The translations under genes and the position numbers were made by a program. This document shows, in pieces, positions 25,908 to 35,537 of a stretch of DNA of 41,646 nucleotides; within the stretch, counting starts at the first letter, position 1; the number at the start of each line of letters is the position of its first letter. The notes under the pieces are model-generated. The model was given only the letters and a program-made list of their open reading frames with translations, searched no databases and had not been told where the DNA came from. Origin of the DNA: Methanobacteriota archaeon (GTDB lineage Archaea; Halobacteriota; Methanomicrobia; Methanomicrobiales; Methanospirillaceae); the NCBI GenBank assembly GCA_029555345.1, contig JAKPSJ010000148.1, forward strand, positions 1-41,646, written 5' to 3'.

Positions 25908-26110
25908 AGCGCTCTCTGCTCCCCATCCTCTGCTGCCCGGTCTGCAGGGAGGACCTCACCCTGCAGGTGGCAGTCGAAGACGAAAAGGAGATACTCGAAG
26001 GGGTGCTGTGTTGTCCCGCATGCGGCGTTGACTACCCGATCGAGGACGGCATCCCCGACCTCCTTCCCCGCGGAAAAACTGAGGAAAAACACGCGGGAAG
26101 ACCCGGATAA
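25904..26110 (+). CDS. Trm112-like zinc-ribbon protein
   Basis: A 68-aa protein with two CxxC pairs, [12 protein letters not shown] and [20 protein letters not shown], the Trm112/UPF0434 zinc-ribbon pattern. In archaea Trm112 is an activating partner of several tRNA, rRNA and protein methyltransferases. The GTG start overlaps the purA stop by 4 nt, implying coupling. The C-terminal tail ([12 protein letters not shown]) is probably disordered. The assignment is good; its methyltransferase partners are unknown here. Confidence 0.85.
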   Translation: MKRSLLPILCCPVCREDLTLQVAVEDEKEILEGVLCCPACGVDYPIEDGIPDLLPRGKTEEKHAGRPG

Positions 26111-26199
26111 GAGGTGAAGGAAAGCCGATCTTCGAGCGGACGCCCTGCGGCCGGCTCTCCTCCATTCAGCCAGGTTGTGCCCCTGCCCATCCACCACAA

Positions 26200-27123
26200 A
26201 TGCTCATCGCACGTGCTGCAGTCATCCCCCTCTCCCTCCTCGTCGACAGGGTGACAGGAGACCCCCATTCCCGGTTTCACCCTGTCGCTCTCCTCGGGCA
26301 GTTCATCGCGCTCTGGGGAGACCCCCGGAGGTACAGGCCCGCCCTGCAGCGATCTGCTGGTGTGGTCATGTGGGTCGTGACCGTGGTCCTCTTTTCACTC
26401 CCCTTCCTCCTCGCAGAGGTCCTGCTTCCCTGGTATGCCCTCCTGGTCTTCGCTCCCCTTCTCCTCAAGGCATGCCTTGCATGGCGCTCCCTCGAAGAGC
26501 ACGTTCAGGCAGTGGAACAGGCCCTTTCTGTGGATCTTTCCAGGGGGAGGGAGCAGGTCAGGTACATGGTGAGCAGGGACCCTGGGGGACTCTCCGAAGA
26601 GCAGGTGCGATCGGCTGCATACGAGTCGCTCTCGGAGAACCTCGTGGACAGCATCGTTTCGCCGCTGTTCTACTATGCCCTTCTCGGCCTTGCCGGGGCC
26701 GCCGCTTACCGCGCGGCAAACACGATGGATGCGATGCTCGGGTACCGTGACGAGAGGGAGCGTCTCGGTTGGTTCTCTGCCAGGGCCGACGATCTCCTGA
26801 ACTTCGTCCCGGCCCGACTTGCCGTGGCAGTACTCCTCCTCTATTTCGCCTTACGGGGGAGGTACTCTGCTGCTGCACAGTGCCTGCATCAGGACGGGAA
26901 GAAGCGCCCGGGTTTCAACGGCGGTCTACCCATGGCAGTCATCGCGGGGGGTTGCGGAACCCGGTTCGAAAAGCCGGGTGTATACACGATAGGCCCGGGC
27001 GGGAAGAGCCTCGGCGATGCCGCCCCCGATATCCTTGCTGCTGCCCGGGCCGGTACCCTCCTCACTGCAGCCATCCTGATGCTGATACCAATATTTTTGG
27101 CCCTGCTCGTCCCATTCCTATAA
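26200..27123 (+). CDS. cbiB: Adenosylcobinamide-phosphate synthase CbiB/CobD
   Basis: An integral membrane protein of 307 aa. [20 protein letters not shown] is the N-terminal signature of CbiB. The middle has [20 protein letters not shown] and [20 protein letters not shown], and [19 protein letters not shown] completes the family pattern. It attaches aminopropanol (or its phosphate) to adenosylcobyric acid in cobamide synthesis, needed for methanogen methyltransferases. Four to five hydrophobic helices are visible. PdxS begins 4 nt after its stop. Confidence 0.94.
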   Translation: MLIARAAVIPLSLLVDRVTGDPHSRFHPVALLGQFIALWGDPRRYRPALQRSAGVVMWVVTVVLFSLPFLLAEVLLPWYALLVFAPLLLKACLAWRSLEEHVQAVEQALSVDLSRGREQVRYMVSRDPGGLSEEQVRSAAYESLSENLVDSIVSPLFYYALLGLAGAAAYRAANTMDAMLGYRDERERLGWFSARADDLLNFVPARLAVAVLLLYFALRGRYSAAAQCLHQDGKKRPGFNGGLPMAVIAGGCGTRFEKPGVYTIGPGGKSLGDAAPDILAAARAGTLLTAAILMLIPIFLALLVPFL

Positions 27124-27127
27124 ACAT

Positions 27128-28024
27128 ATGAAACTCGAGGAACTGAGGTTTGGCACCGAGCTCCTGAAACGCGGCTTTGCATCCATGCAGAAGGGAGGGG
27201 TGATCATGGATGTGGTCAGCGCAGAGCAGGCGCTGGTCGCAGAGGAGGCAGGTGCCGTCGCGGTCATGGCACTGGAGCGTGTCCCCGCGGATATCAGGAA
27301 GGCAGGCGGCGTGGCGAGAATGGCCGACCCTGCCATCGTCCTCGGGATCATGGACGCGGTCTCGATCCCCGTGATGGCGAAGGTCCGCATCGGTCACTTC
27401 GTCGAGGCCCAGGTCCTCGAGTCCCTGGGCGTGGACATGATCGACGAGAGCGAGGTCCTCACTCCCGCCGACGAGGAGTACCACATCGACAAGAAGGCCT
27501 TTTCGGTCCCCTTCGTCTGCGGGGCACGCGACCTGGGAGAAGCATTGCGCCGTATCCACGAGGGGGCAGCGATGATCCGGACCAAGGGAGAGGCGGGGAC
27601 AGGAAACGTGGTGGAGGCGGTCCGCCACATGCGAAACATCACGGGCGAGATACGGTCGCTCCAGGGGAAGACACCCCAGGAAATTATCAACCGGGCACGG
27701 GAACTCGAGGCGCCGCCCGACCTCCTCCTCGAGACGGTGAAGATGGGCCGGCTCCCGGTCGTCAATTTCTCTGCGGGAGGGATCGCGACGCCGGCAGATG
27801 CGGCAATGATGATGCAGATGGGGGCGGACGGCGTCTTTGTCGGTTCTGGGATCTTCCTCTCGAGCAACCCCCAGAAGATGGCCCGGGCAATCGTCGAGGC
27901 AGTCGATCACTTCGACGACGCAGCGGTCATAGCCGAGGTGAGCAAGGGGCTCGGCCAGCCGATGAAGGGTATCGACGTCCATACCCTCCGCGAGGACGAG
28001 GTGCTCCAGTACCGTGGGCGCTAG
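27128..28024 (+). CDS. pdxS: Pyridoxal 5'-phosphate synthase lyase subunit PdxS
   Basis: A TIM-barrel PdxS of 298 aa with strong conservation: [68 protein letters not shown] (active-site Lys), [18 protein letters not shown] and [20 protein letters not shown]. It makes PLP from ribose 5-phosphate, glyceraldehyde 3-phosphate and ammonia from PdxT. It overlaps pdxT by 11 nt, so the complex subunits are co-translated. Normal length. Confidence 0.97.
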   Translation: MKLEELRFGTELLKRGFASMQKGGVIMDVVSAEQALVAEEAGAVAVMALERVPADIRKAGGVARMADPAIVLGIMDAVSIPVMAKVRIGHFVEAQVLESLGVDMIDESEVLTPADEEYHIDKKAFSVPFVCGARDLGEALRRIHEGAAMIRTKGEAGTGNVVEAVRHMRNITGEIRSLQGKTPQEIINRARELEAPPDLLLETVKMGRLPVVNFSAGGIATPADAAMMMQMGADGVFVGSGIFLSSNPQKMARAIVEAVDHFDDAAVIAEVSKGLGQPMKGIDVHTLREDEVLQYRGR

Positions 28025-28604
28025 GCTTGGAGTGCTGGCCCTCCAGGGGGACGTGAGCGAGCACATCCTGGCTTTTTCACGCGCACTCCGTGCCACCGGG
28101 GAGGTGGATGGTTCTGTCATCCCTGTCCGGAAACCGCAGGACCTCGAGGGTCTCCAGGGCCTGGCGATCCCAGGCGGCGAATCGACAACGATATCCCGCC
28201 TGGTAGAAAAAAACGGGTTATTCGGACCCCTCGTCAATTTCGAGGGGGGGATATTCGCCACGTGTGCAGGCATGGTGCTCGCGGCAAGCCGGGTGGATGA
28301 TCCGAGAGTAAGACCACTCGGTCTCCTGGACATGGCCGTGAAGCGGAACGCGTTCGGTCGCCAGCGGGAATCGTTCGAAGCTGACCTCGCTGTCAGGGGC
28401 CTTGACCAGCCATTCCATGCGTGCTTCATCCGGGCACCGGTTGCAACAGCGACCGGGAAAGACGTCGAAGTCCTTGCCCGGATAGATGCAGGAGCGGTGG
28501 CCGTGAGGAGGGGAAAGCACATGGCACTCTCGTTCCACCCCGAGCTCGGGGACGACCCGAGGCTCCACGCGATGTTCCTGGAGAGGATTTTTGCAGGAGA
28601 ATGA
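28014..28604 (+). CDS. pdxT: Pyridoxal 5'-phosphate synthase glutaminase subunit PdxT
   Basis: A class I glutaminase of 196 aa. [20 protein letters not shown] is the start, [20 protein letters not shown] is the oxyanion region, the nucleophile Cys is in [15 protein letters not shown], and the catalytic His/Glu pair is in [14 protein letters not shown]. It supplies ammonia to PdxS. The start is a GTG inside the end of pdxS. An A/T tract after the stop should end transcription. Confidence 0.96.
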   Translation: MGARLGVLALQGDVSEHILAFSRALRATGEVDGSVIPVRKPQDLEGLQGLAIPGGESTTISRLVEKNGLFGPLVNFEGGIFATCAGMVLAASRVDDPRVRPLGLLDMAVKRNAFGRQRESFEADLAVRGLDQPFHACFIRAPVATATGKDVEVLARIDAGAVAVRRGKHMALSFHPELGDDPRLHAMFLERIFAGE

Positions 28605-28652
28605 GGACCCTGGTCTCCTGCCGGGAACCTGTGAATCAGTCGATTTTCATGC

Positions 28653-28677
28653 CAAAAATAAAAAAAATATTTTTTTG
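28653..28677. terminator. Bidirectional A/T tract terminator
   Basis: AAAAAAATATTTTTTT lies between the convergent pdxT and hppA genes. It gives a U tract in both directions, matching the oligo-T terminators used by archaeal RNA polymerase. Confidence 0.6.
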
Positions 28678-28680
28678 AAT

Positions 28681-30711
28681 TCACACGAGGAACAGCGGTG
28701 CGAAGACGGCAGATACAATCGCCATCAGTTTCAAGAGGATGTTGAGTGCCGGCCCCGCGGTGTCCTTGAATGGGTCTCCGACCGTGTCACCGATCACCGC
28801 TGCCTTGTGGGCAGGAGACCCCTTGCCACCGAGGTGTCCCGCCTCGATGTACTTCTTCGTGTTGTCCCAGGCGCCTCCCGCGTTCGCCATCATAATAGCC
28901 AAGACGAATCCAGTCGTGATGGAGCCCACCAGCAAGCCTGCGAGGGCTTCTGGGCCGAGAACTAACCCTACGAAGAGGGGAGCGATGATCGCCAGCAGCC
29001 CTGGGGCGATCATCTGCTTGATCGCTGCATTGGTCGAGATCGTGATGCAGGAATTGTAGTCGGGGTCTGCGTTCCCTTCCATGAGGCCCGGGATATCCTT
29101 GAACTGCCTCCTCACCTCTTCGACGATGAACCCTGCAGCTTTGCCAACTGCAGAGAGGGCGAACGAAGAGAACAGGAACGGCAGGACGGCGCCGATCAGG
29201 ATACCTGCGAACACCAGCCCGGACGGGTCGAGCATGTCGACTATCTTGAGGCCGACTGCCTGCGTGTAGGCCGTAAAGAGTCCAAGGGCGGTCAGTGCGG
29301 CGCCACCGATCGCAAAGCCCTTCCCCATCGCTGCTGTGGTGTTCCCCACTGCGTCCAGGGTATCCGTGATCTCCCGGACTTCCTTGGGCTGGTGAGACAT
29401 CTCGGCGATGCCTCCCGCGTTGTCTGCAACAGGTCCGTAGGCGTCGACCGAGAGGGTGATACCGAGGGTTGCCAGCATCCCGAGACCGGCAATCGAGATG
29501 CCGTAGAGTCCCGCCTGCTGTGCAGCGACGAGTATCGCGATGGCAACGATGATGACAGGGAATATCGTGCTCTCGAAACTGACCGCGAGCCCAGATATGA
29601 TATCGGTCGCAGCACCGGTCTCTGTCGACTTGACGATGCGCAGGGTCGGCGACCGTTCGTAAGAGGTGTAATACTCGGTGACAAGTCCGATCAGGAACCC
29701 AGCGACGAGTCCTGCGATCGTCGCCCAGAATACTCCCATGTACTGGCTGCCAAGCATCGTATCGACCAGCCACCACGTCGCTACGACGGTGATGAGCAGG
29801 CTGGCGAAGGTTCCGAGGTTGAAAGCCCTGTGAATCGCACTACTCTCGTTCTTCGAACTCCGAACGAAGAACGTCCCGATGATCGACGCGATGATCCCGA
29901 GTGCAGCGATCATCATGGGAAGCAGCACGAGGTTGAGCGTCTCGACCCCCTTGAACTGGTTTAACGAGACTGCAGCGACACCGACTGCCATCGGTGCGAT
30001 GATCGAACCCACGTAGGACTCGTAGAGGTCAGCCCCCATCCCGGCGATGTCCCCCACGTTGTCCCCGACGTTATCCGCGATGACAGCAGGGTTCCGCGGG
30101 TCGTCCTCCGGGATGCCTGCCTCGACTTTCCCGACGAGATCAGCCCCGACATCGGCTGCCTTGGTGAAGATGCCACCCCCGACCCGTGCGAAAAGGGCGA
30201 TCGTGCTGGCGCCCATGGAAAAACCGAGAAGGACTTCGACGACTCTCGCGAGGGTGAGGGACGTGAAAGCGTTGAGGCCCACGAAGAGGAGCGAAAGCCC
30301 GAGAAGACCGAAACTCACGACTATCAGGCCCATCACCGTGCCGCTCGCATAGGAGACGCGGAACGCATTGGCCATCCCCTTCTTTGCCGCCTGCGTCGTG
30401 CGGGCATTGGCGTAGGTCGCTGCTTTCATTCCGACATAACCGGCCGCCGCCGAGAGCGTTGCGCCCACGATGTAGCACAATCCAGTGAAGGGATTGATCA
30501 GGAGTGCGAGAATGATGGTGACAACGGCCACGATGACTGCAATGACCATGTACTGTCGTTTCAAATACACCATTGCACCGAGCCGGATGGCACCGGAAAT
30601 CTTCTGCATGAGCTCATCGCCTTCACTCTCCTTTTTCATCGTGAAATAGGCGTAGATTGCAAAAAGAAGCCCGATAAGGGCACAGACAGGAACAATGAGG
30701 AATATATCCAT
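28681..30711 (-). CDS. hppA: Membrane-bound ion-translocating pyrophosphatase
   Basis: A polytopic membrane pyrophosphatase of 676 aa with about 16 hydrophobic helices. The substrate-binding loop is [20 protein letters not shown] then [19 protein letters not shown], and the second conserved loop is [29 protein letters not shown] carries Ala where potassium-independent enzymes have Lys, so it should be the K+-dependent type. The third loop is [17 protein letters not shown]. It couples PPi hydrolysis to Na+ or H+ export; sequence alone does not settle which. GGAGGT is placed just before the ATG, and a TATTTTTATG-like box is further upstream in the gap to polB. Confidence 0.95.
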   Translation of the reverse strand: MDIFLIVPVCALIGLLFAIYAYFTMKKESEGDELMQKISGAIRLGAMVYLKRQYMVIAVIVAVVTIILALLINPFTGLCYIVGATLSAAAGYVGMKAATYANARTTQAAKKGMANAFRVSYASGTVMGLIVVSFGLLGLSLLFVGLNAFTSLTLARVVEVLLGFSMGASTIALFARVGGGIFTKAADVGADLVGKVEAGIPEDDPRNPAVIADNVGDNVGDIAGMGADLYESYVGSIIAPMAVGVAAVSLNQFKGVETLNLVLLPMMIAALGIIASIIGTFFVRSSKNESSAIHRAFNLGTFASLLITVVATWWLVDTMLGSQYMGVFWATIAGLVAGFLIGLVTEYYTSYERSPTLRIVKSTETGAATDIISGLAVSFESTIFPVIIVAIAILVAAQQAGLYGISIAGLGMLATLGITLSVDAYGPVADNAGGIAEMSHQPKEVREITDTLDAVGNTTAAMGKGFAIGGAALTALGLFTAYTQAVGLKIVDMLDPSGLVFAGILIGAVLPFLFSSFALSAVGKAAGFIVEEVRRQFKDIPGLMEGNADPDYNSCITISTNAAIKQMIAPGLLAIIAPLFVGLVLGPEALAGLLVGSITTGFVLAIMMANAGGAWDNTKKYIEAGHLGGKGSPAHKAAVIGDTVGDPFKDTAGPALNILLKLMAIVSAVFAPLFLV

Positions 30712-30802
30712 AACGCGGAACCTCCGGAGAACCTATCGATCTCCACGCACACATGTTGCGCCTGAGATCAATTGATTTCCGGGCATAAAAATGAGGCTGA
30801 TA

Positions 30803-32200
30803 TCAGTTGAAGTCGAGGACCCGGTAACCCAGGGTCTGGAGGTCGAGCAGGACTGCCCGGCTCGGTGTCGGGGTGATGTTCATCTGCTTCTGGAACGATG
30901 TCTGCGCCTGCCAGGTCCCGGAATTGACACAGAGTACTCCCCGGTAATCGGAGACGTCCATGATGTGGATGTGTCCCGTGTGGAGGACCTCTGGGATGGG
31001 GTCGATGACGAGGTGGTCCTCTTTCCCGGCAGCAATGGGAGTCCTTTTTCCGTAGGTGGGTGCGAGGTGGCGCCGTTGCAGCATGCCGGCCATCAGGGGG
31101 GCAGACTTTTCGTACGTCGACCCCGGGATCAGGCTGATGAAGTCATCGAGGGACCGCCCGTGGTACATAAGGACCCGCACCCCCTGCAGGCTGACCATGG
31201 CCGGGTTCTCGACCAGGATGCAGTTTTTAGGAAAACTCGCGGAGAATTCAGGAGGTATTGCAGGCTGCGGCTCGGCCTGCCTCACCACGTCGTGGTTGCC
31301 GGGAGAGATGATGATCTTTATCCGGGAGGGCAGGTCCCGTAGCATCGACCCGAACACCTCGTACTGTTCGTAAATATTCCTGATCGTCAATTCCTGGTCC
31401 TGGTTAGGGTAGACACCGATCCCGTCCACGAGGTCTCCCGCTACAAGCAGGTAGGAGACATCGGAGTCCGAGAGCCAGTCGGCAAAGCGGGTCCAGGTGT
31501 CCTCGAGAAACGTGTTGCTCCCGACATGGACATCGGAGATCAGGACGGCCTGTCCGGGCCTCTCGCTCCGGAACGGTGCATGGGTGAGCGGGACGTCGGG
31601 CCTGAGAAGTTGCTCGGCGAAAAAGAGCCTTCCGTCGCCGGAAAGCGTCCCCCGGACGCCGATGACCTCGTCGGGGACGAGCGTCTCTGCCTCGGCGAAC
31701 TGGGGGCGGTCCTTGTGGAAGAGGACCTGGATGGAGGATGTGAGGTCCTCCACCTCCACCATGCGGTGGCCGTTTGCCGTGGTCCTGCTCTCCACGACAA
31801 GCCCTATGATCGAGCACGCCTCCTGCCTGTAGCGCGACGCCTTCTTCAATGCCTCGATCGGCATCGGGGCTGTCCGTGCCCGTATGCATTCCCCCAGGCG
31901 CTGGTACCTGTCACGGAAATAGGAGATGTAATCAGAGATGCTCGCTATTGTACGGGAGGTACCGGCAGCACCCTTGATCACCTCGCACTCGGGGTCGGTC
32001 AGGAAACGACTCCCGTCACGGTCCTGGTAAAAACCGGGGATATGCCTGACCGAGACCACCACGGCATCGCCGGGCACGTTCGCGATGATGCGGTCTATGA
32101 GACCCGGGTCGTCCTTTTCAGCGATGTACCGGACTACCTCCGGGTGCACCTGCAGTCTCGTCTGGAGAAAACGCTGGACGATGGTTGCAGCATCGAGCAT
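30803..32200 (-). CDS. polB: DNA polymerase D small (exonuclease) subunit DP1
   Basis: The C-terminal two thirds form a calcineurin-like phosphodiesterase with all motifs: VLISDVHVGSNTFLEDTWTR, LLVAGDLVDGIG, IIISPGNHDVVRQAE, MYHGRSLDDFISLIPG and LHTGHIHIMDVSDYRG. An OB fold (SIIGLVVESRTTANGHRMVE) precedes it. DP1 is the 3'-5' proofreading subunit of PolD, the main replicase of Euryarchaeota. At 465 aa it is on the short side because the N-terminal linker is brief. The metal-binding residues appear intact. It sits within about 10 kb of the origin. Confidence 0.95.
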   Translation of the reverse strand: MLDAATIVQRFLQTRLQVHPEVVRYIAEKDDPGLIDRIIANVPGDAVVVSVRHIPGFYQDRDGSRFLTDPECEVIKGAAGTSRTIASISDYISYFRDRYQRLGECIRARTAPMPIEALKKASRYRQEACSIIGLVVESRTTANGHRMVEVEDLTSSIQVLFHKDRPQFAEAETLVPDEVIGVRGTLSGDGRLFFAEQLLRPDVPLTHAPFRSERPGQAVLISDVHVGSNTFLEDTWTRFADWLSDSDVSYLLVAGDLVDGIGVYPNQDQELTIRNIYEQYEVFGSMLRDLPSRIKIIISPGNHDVVRQAEPQPAIPPEFSASFPKNCILVENPAMVSLQGVRVLMYHGRSLDDFISLIPGSTYEKSAPLMAGMLQRRHLAPTYGKRTPIAAGKEDHLVIDPIPEVLHTGHIHIMDVSDYRGVLCVNSGTWQAQTSFQKQMNITPTPSRAVLLDLQTLGYRVLDFN

Positions 32201-32372
32201 CGATCATGTATGGGCCGTGCCAGATATAGGGTTTTCACTACTGCACCGGGTAGCCTGAAAATTCTTCCAAGCCACGATCAAGTGCGCTGGCCAAAAGACC
32301 ACGGACCGCTGGATAACCGGCATTGGTGCGATTCCTTATCATGCCTGGGAAAAAACATATCAGGGTCCAGGA
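32201..32372. promoter_or_regulatory. Divergent region between polB and signal peptidase
   Basis: A 172-bp gap between divergent genes with no coding signal. AAAAAACATATC lies about 20 nt before the signal peptidase ATG and may be its TATA box. Nothing else stands out. Confidence 0.35.
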
Positions 32373-33248
32373 ATGCCGCACGAAGAAAAAAATGAGAAAA
32401 AACCGGGGCTCTGGCAGAGATTTTTAAACAGCACCAACCCATGGGTCTCCCTCGCCCGCGAACTCGCCTGGGTGGCCGCAGTGGTGGGTGGAATAGCGCT
32501 TGCCCTTTTCCTCGTCTCCGGCACGTGGCCGGCAGTCGTGACGATAGAGTCAGAGAGCATGGTCCCCCATATGCACGTCGGAGACCTCGTCTTCGTGGTC
32601 AGTGCTGACCGTTTCGGCGAACTCCAGACGTGGACGACCGGGAATGAGACAGGGTACCGGAAGTTCGGAGACTACGGAGACGTACTCATCTACCGTCCCA
32701 ACGATGCCCCCCATCCCGCTGTGTACATCCCGTTCATCACGAAAGGGGTCCACCCGATCATCCACAGGGCGATGGAGAGAGTCGAGGAAGGGGAGTACAT
32801 CCCCAAATACTACAATCTCTACCGCGGCCAGGCGACCCCTGTCCGATATGTCCCAGCTGTCATCCGGAACAACAGCCTTGTGCTCGAAGACGGGACAGTT
32901 GTCACGCCGCAGAATGCTGACCCAGAGGTCGGGTACATAGTCAAGACCGGGATAAAGAGCCCTCATGCTGGGTATATCACGAAGGGTGACAACAACCTCG
33001 TCAGTGACCAGGGGGGGTACCTCTCGTCCGTTTCCGGTGCAGTCATCATGCCCGTCAGAGACGATTGGATCGTCGGGAAAGCCCTCTTCGCGATCCCGCT
33101 CCTCGGATACCTGCCCCTGAACATCGTCCCTGTTGCAGTCATCCTCATTGCGTTTATGGTTGCCTGGGAATATTACTCGAGGAAGAAGGAAAGCAGCAAG
33201 GAGCAGAAGAAGGTTAAGAAGAAGACGAAGGGGAAGAAGAAAGGGTGA
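32373..33248 (+). CDS. Signal peptidase I, archaeal (S26B)
   Basis: An N-terminal membrane segment (ELAWVAAVVGGIALALFLVS) is followed by the catalytic serine in TIESESMVPHMHVGDLVFVV. The general base is the histidine of HPIIHRAMERVEEGE rather than lysine, as in ER/archaeal enzymes. ITKGDNNLVSDQGG provides the aspartates. A second membrane helix (LNIVPVAVILIAFMVAWEYY) is near the C-terminus, then a very Lys-rich tail (KKVKKKTKGKKKG). The large central insertion of about 80 residues makes it longer (291 aa) than many archaeal homologues. It cleaves signal peptides of secreted proteins on the outer face of the membrane. Confidence 0.92.
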   Translation: MPHEEKNEKKPGLWQRFLNSTNPWVSLARELAWVAAVVGGIALALFLVSGTWPAVVTIESESMVPHMHVGDLVFVVSADRFGELQTWTTGNETGYRKFGDYGDVLIYRPNDAPHPAVYIPFITKGVHPIIHRAMERVEEGEYIPKYYNLYRGQATPVRYVPAVIRNNSLVLEDGTVVTPQNADPEVGYIVKTGIKSPHAGYITKGDNNLVSDQGGYLSSVSGAVIMPVRDDWIVGKALFAIPLLGYLPLNIVPVAVILIAFMVAWEYYSRKKESSKEQKKVKKKTKGKKKG

Positions 33249-33313
33249 AGGCACTTGCATGTGCAAGGTGAGGGAGTCCCTCGCCGGTGAACGCGGAGGT
33301 GTACGCCAGACAG

Positions 33314-33661
33314 TCAGTCTCCGGACCAGCAGTAGAAAGTCCCCCTCGCTTCCCTGCGTGTTATCAGGCGTGGATCAGACGATAGGGCACGGAGCATCTT
33401 GATCACTTCCTGGCGGTGCAGGCCCGTCTGGGCTGCGAGGTCATCGAGGGTACTCGGGCGCCTCCTGATCGTCTCGATCACCATGGATCTTGCATCTTCC
33501 GGGGGGAAAAATTCCTGTCTTGCTGTTGTTTTCAGTGTAGTACGGCCCACTTCGCAGTAAATGCAGTCAAAAGAGCAGACCTTGTAGGGGACGAGGTCCA
33601 CGCCGAGGGAACGACCGAGACGCCGGGATGCGACAGGCCCGAAGAGGTGGGAGTATCCCAT
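33314..33661 (-). pseudogene. Radical SAM (COG0731-like) protein with internal deletion
   Basis: The first 50 residues (MGYSHLFGPVASRRLGRSLG, VDLVPYKVCSFDCIYCEVGR) match the start of COG0731-type radical SAM proteins, including the CxxxCxxC cluster motif. The last 60 (TLDDLAAQTGLHRQEVIKML) form the winged helix found at the end of such proteins in methanogens. The 150-200 residue barrel between them is missing, yet the frame is kept, giving 115 aa. It is probably an in-frame deletion remnant. Whether the short protein is made is unknown; it could hardly bind SAM normally. Confidence 0.7.
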
Positions 33662-33783
33662 GGATGTACTACTTCATCCACGGTGTGTCTTTAATTGTTG
33701 GAGGGTCCTGTCCAGTTGGAGAATACCATTATTTGACAAAATCACAATGTTCATTATTTTCCCAATTTCATTCTCAACCACTG

Positions 33784-34284
33784 ATGAACGCTGTCAGTGA
33801 TGTATGCTACAGGGTCATAGGCGTTATACATTCCCCATTCACCGATCAGAAGCGTACCCCAATCCAGAGCGTTTTTTCGAGTGCGAGGGGGCAGGTCGAA
33901 GTATTTCCTCAATATTCTGAAGGTCTCGAAGGTCTCGATGGGTTCTCCTATATATACCTCCTCTACCATTTCCACCAAGCCGCTCCTGGTCCCCTCATGG
34001 AGACCCCGTTCCTCGACGGAGAGAGGCCGAGGGGAATCTTCTCCATCCGGCACTACAACCGGCCCAACCCCATCGGGCTCTCGATTGTTGAAATCGAGAA
34101 GATAGAAACAAACATTATCTTCGTGAAAGGCATCGATGTCCTCGACGGGACACCCCTACTCGATATCAAGCCCTACGTGGCACGGTTCGACCTCCGTACC
34201 GATGCCCGGGACGGCTGGGTCGGTGCACAGCAAAAAAGGGATATTAGAGACGAGAGTGCAACGCCAGAGGATCTGCTGCGTTAA
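33784..34284 (+). CDS. trmO: tRNA methyltransferase TrmO/TsaA family
   Basis: A UPF0066/TrmO beta-barrel of 166 aa. VIGVIHSPFTDQKRTPIQ is the SAM-binding start, and SYIYLLYHFHQA, RPRGIFSIRHYNRPNPIGLS and VLDGTPLLDIKPYVARFD are the diagnostic blocks. TrmO adds a methyl group to t6A37 of some tRNAs, so its substrate would be the product of KEOPS, one of whose subunits is also in this window. The track starts 52 codons earlier in unrelated sequence; MNAVSDVCYRVIGV is the family-like start, apparently leaderless. Confidence 0.88.
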   Translation: MNAVSDVCYRVIGVIHSPFTDQKRTPIQSVFSSARGQVEVFPQYSEGLEGLDGFSYIYLLYHFHQAAPGPLMETPFLDGERPRGIFSIRHYNRPNPIGLSIVEIEKIETNIIFVKGIDVLDGTPLLDIKPYVARFDLRTDARDGWVGAQQKRDIRDESATPEDLLR

Positions 34285-34309
34285 AATTGGGCGATTGCGG
34301 GACACGAAC

Positions 34310-34349
34310 CTCATATATATATACTCATATGAGCAAAAAATGAGTTATT
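34310..34349 (+). promoter_or_regulatory. Promoter and palindrome before the NifX/MinD operon
   Basis: CATATATATATACTC is a strong TATA-like box about 35 nt before the ATG. It runs into the perfect palindrome CTCATATGAG. A second copy of the half site appears after AGCAAAAAA (TGAGTTATT), giving ACTCA...TGAGT symmetry. This placement suits a repressor operator over the transcription start. The regulator is not known. Confidence 0.45.
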
Positions 34350-34685
34350 ATGATCGTATGTGTCACCGCGAAAGGCCCAGGGCCTGAAGACCTCATGGAG
34401 GAACGTTTTGGGCGGTCACCCTATTTCCTCTTCAAGAATACAGAGGGAGGAGAATGGAGTTCAATCGCGAACAAGTTCGCAGACACTGCGGGAGGGGTCG
34501 GACCGAGAGCCGCCCAGGTGCTTATCGACAGGGGAACCCATGTACTAATCACAGGGAACATCGGGGGAAACGCCCTTGCGGTCCTACAGGCGGCAGGGAT
34601 TGAGATCTATCTCTTTAAGAGTAGCGGAACTGCCGCAGACGCTTTTCAGAAGTTCATTGCGGGGCAGCTCAAAAAATTTTCATAA
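34350..34685 (+). CDS. NifX/ORP-like iron-molybdenum cofactor family protein
   Basis: A 111-aa single-domain protein of the dinitrogenase Fe-Mo cofactor family (NifX/NifB C-terminal, orange protein). MIVCVTAKGPGPEDLMEERF, GRSPYFLF, GGVGPRAAQVLIDRGTHVLI, TGNIGGNALAVLQAAGIEIY and AFQKFIAGQLKKF match. It lacks a nitrogenase context; no nif gene is present. It is followed by two ferredoxin-containing MinD ATPases, the combination seen with orange protein (ORP), which binds a Mo-Cu-S cluster. Metal-cluster binding here is inference. Confidence 0.88.
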   Translation: MIVCVTAKGPGPEDLMEERFGRSPYFLFKNTEGGEWSSIANKFADTAGGVGPRAAQVLIDRGTHVLITGNIGGNALAVLQAAGIEIYLFKSSGTAADAFQKFIAGQLKKFS

Positions 34686-34691
34686 AGATAT

Positions 34692-35537
34692 ATGAGACTC
34701 GTGGTGGCCAGCGGCAAAGGGGGGACTGGAAAGACTCTCGTCGCGGCGAACCTGGCAGCGGTACTGTCCTCAGAAATGGAGGTGGTTCTGGTGGACTGCG
34801 ACGTGGAGGAACCGAATGCACATCTTTTCTTCCCGTCGGAGGAGAAGGTCCTCCCCGTGTTGATCGATGTGCCCGCATTTGAGAGTTCCCGGTGCAATCA
34901 TTGTGGGAACTGCTCGGACTCCTGCCAATACGGGGCGATAGTGGTTCTTAGGGAACAATTGCTGTTCTTTCCCGCGATGTGCCATGGGTGCGGGGGCTGC
35001 GAACTGGTCTGCCCCCAGGGGGCTATTTCCATGGCGAAGAGGCCCATCGGGCATATCGCGTTCTCCACGCCTCGCCAGGGCCTGGTCCTCATCACGGGTG
35101 TCTTGCACGAGCGCGAGGTAATGAGCCCCCGCGTGATCAGGGAGGCGCTCAATTATGCGTCCGGCCACGCCCTCGTCATCTGCGATGCACCACCGGGAAC
35201 CGCATGCCCTGTCGTCGAGACCCTCGAAGGGGCGGATGCCTGCATCTTCGTGACCGAACCCACCCGGTTTGGGCTCCATGACCTAACGCTCGCCGCAGGC
35301 GTGGCGGAGTTGCTGGGGGTGCCTTCGGGGGTGGTAATCAACCGGAGCATGGGAGACGATGATAGCATCCGTGATTTCTGCCGGGCACGGAAGCTCCCTG
35401 TCCTCACGACCATACCATTCGACCGCGATATCGCGGAAACTGTGAACAGCGGCCAACTGTTGACTGACAGGATGCCGATCATGAGAGGGCAGTTCAGGGA
35501 ACTCTTCAGCAGGGCTTGTGTGCTCACTGGAGTTTGA
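34692..35537 (+). CDS. MinD-family ATPase with inserted 2[4Fe-4S] ferredoxin (first)
   Basis: The deviant Walker A of MinD/Mrp proteins opens the protein (LVVASGKGGTGKTLVAANLA), then VVLVDCDVEEPNAHLFF. Residues about 70-120 are a ferredoxin insert with CNHCGNCSDSCQYGAI and CHGCGGCELVCPQGAI. The ATPase then continues (VICDAPPGTACPVVETLEGA, ACIFVTEPTRFGLHDL). 281 aa. Such proteins are thought to couple ATP to building or transferring metal-sulfur clusters. It lies 6 nt after the NifX-like gene and shares one base with the next paralogue, so the three form an operon. Confidence 0.92.
   Translation: MRLVVASGKGGTGKTLVAANLAAVLSSEMEVVLVDCDVEEPNAHLFFPSEEKVLPVLIDVPAFESSRCNHCGNCSDSCQYGAIVVLREQLLFFPAMCHGCGGCELVCPQGAISMAKRPIGHIAFSTPRQGLVLITGVLHEREVMSPRVIREALNYASGHALVICDAPPGTACPVVETLEGADACIFVTEPTRFGLHDLTLAAGVAELLGVPSGVVINRSMGDDDSIRDFCRARKLPVLTTIPFDRDIAETVNSGQLLTDRMPIMRGQFRELFSRACVLTGV

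Noticed and set aside
27062-28684. 540-aa minus-strand ORF over pdxST
   Set aside because: It is a shadow of pdxS and pdxT, which are strongly conserved on the plus strand.
28787-29776. 329-aa minus-strand ORF inside hppA
   Set aside because: It lies in another frame of the same strand as hppA, is Arg/His-rich and shows no family signal.
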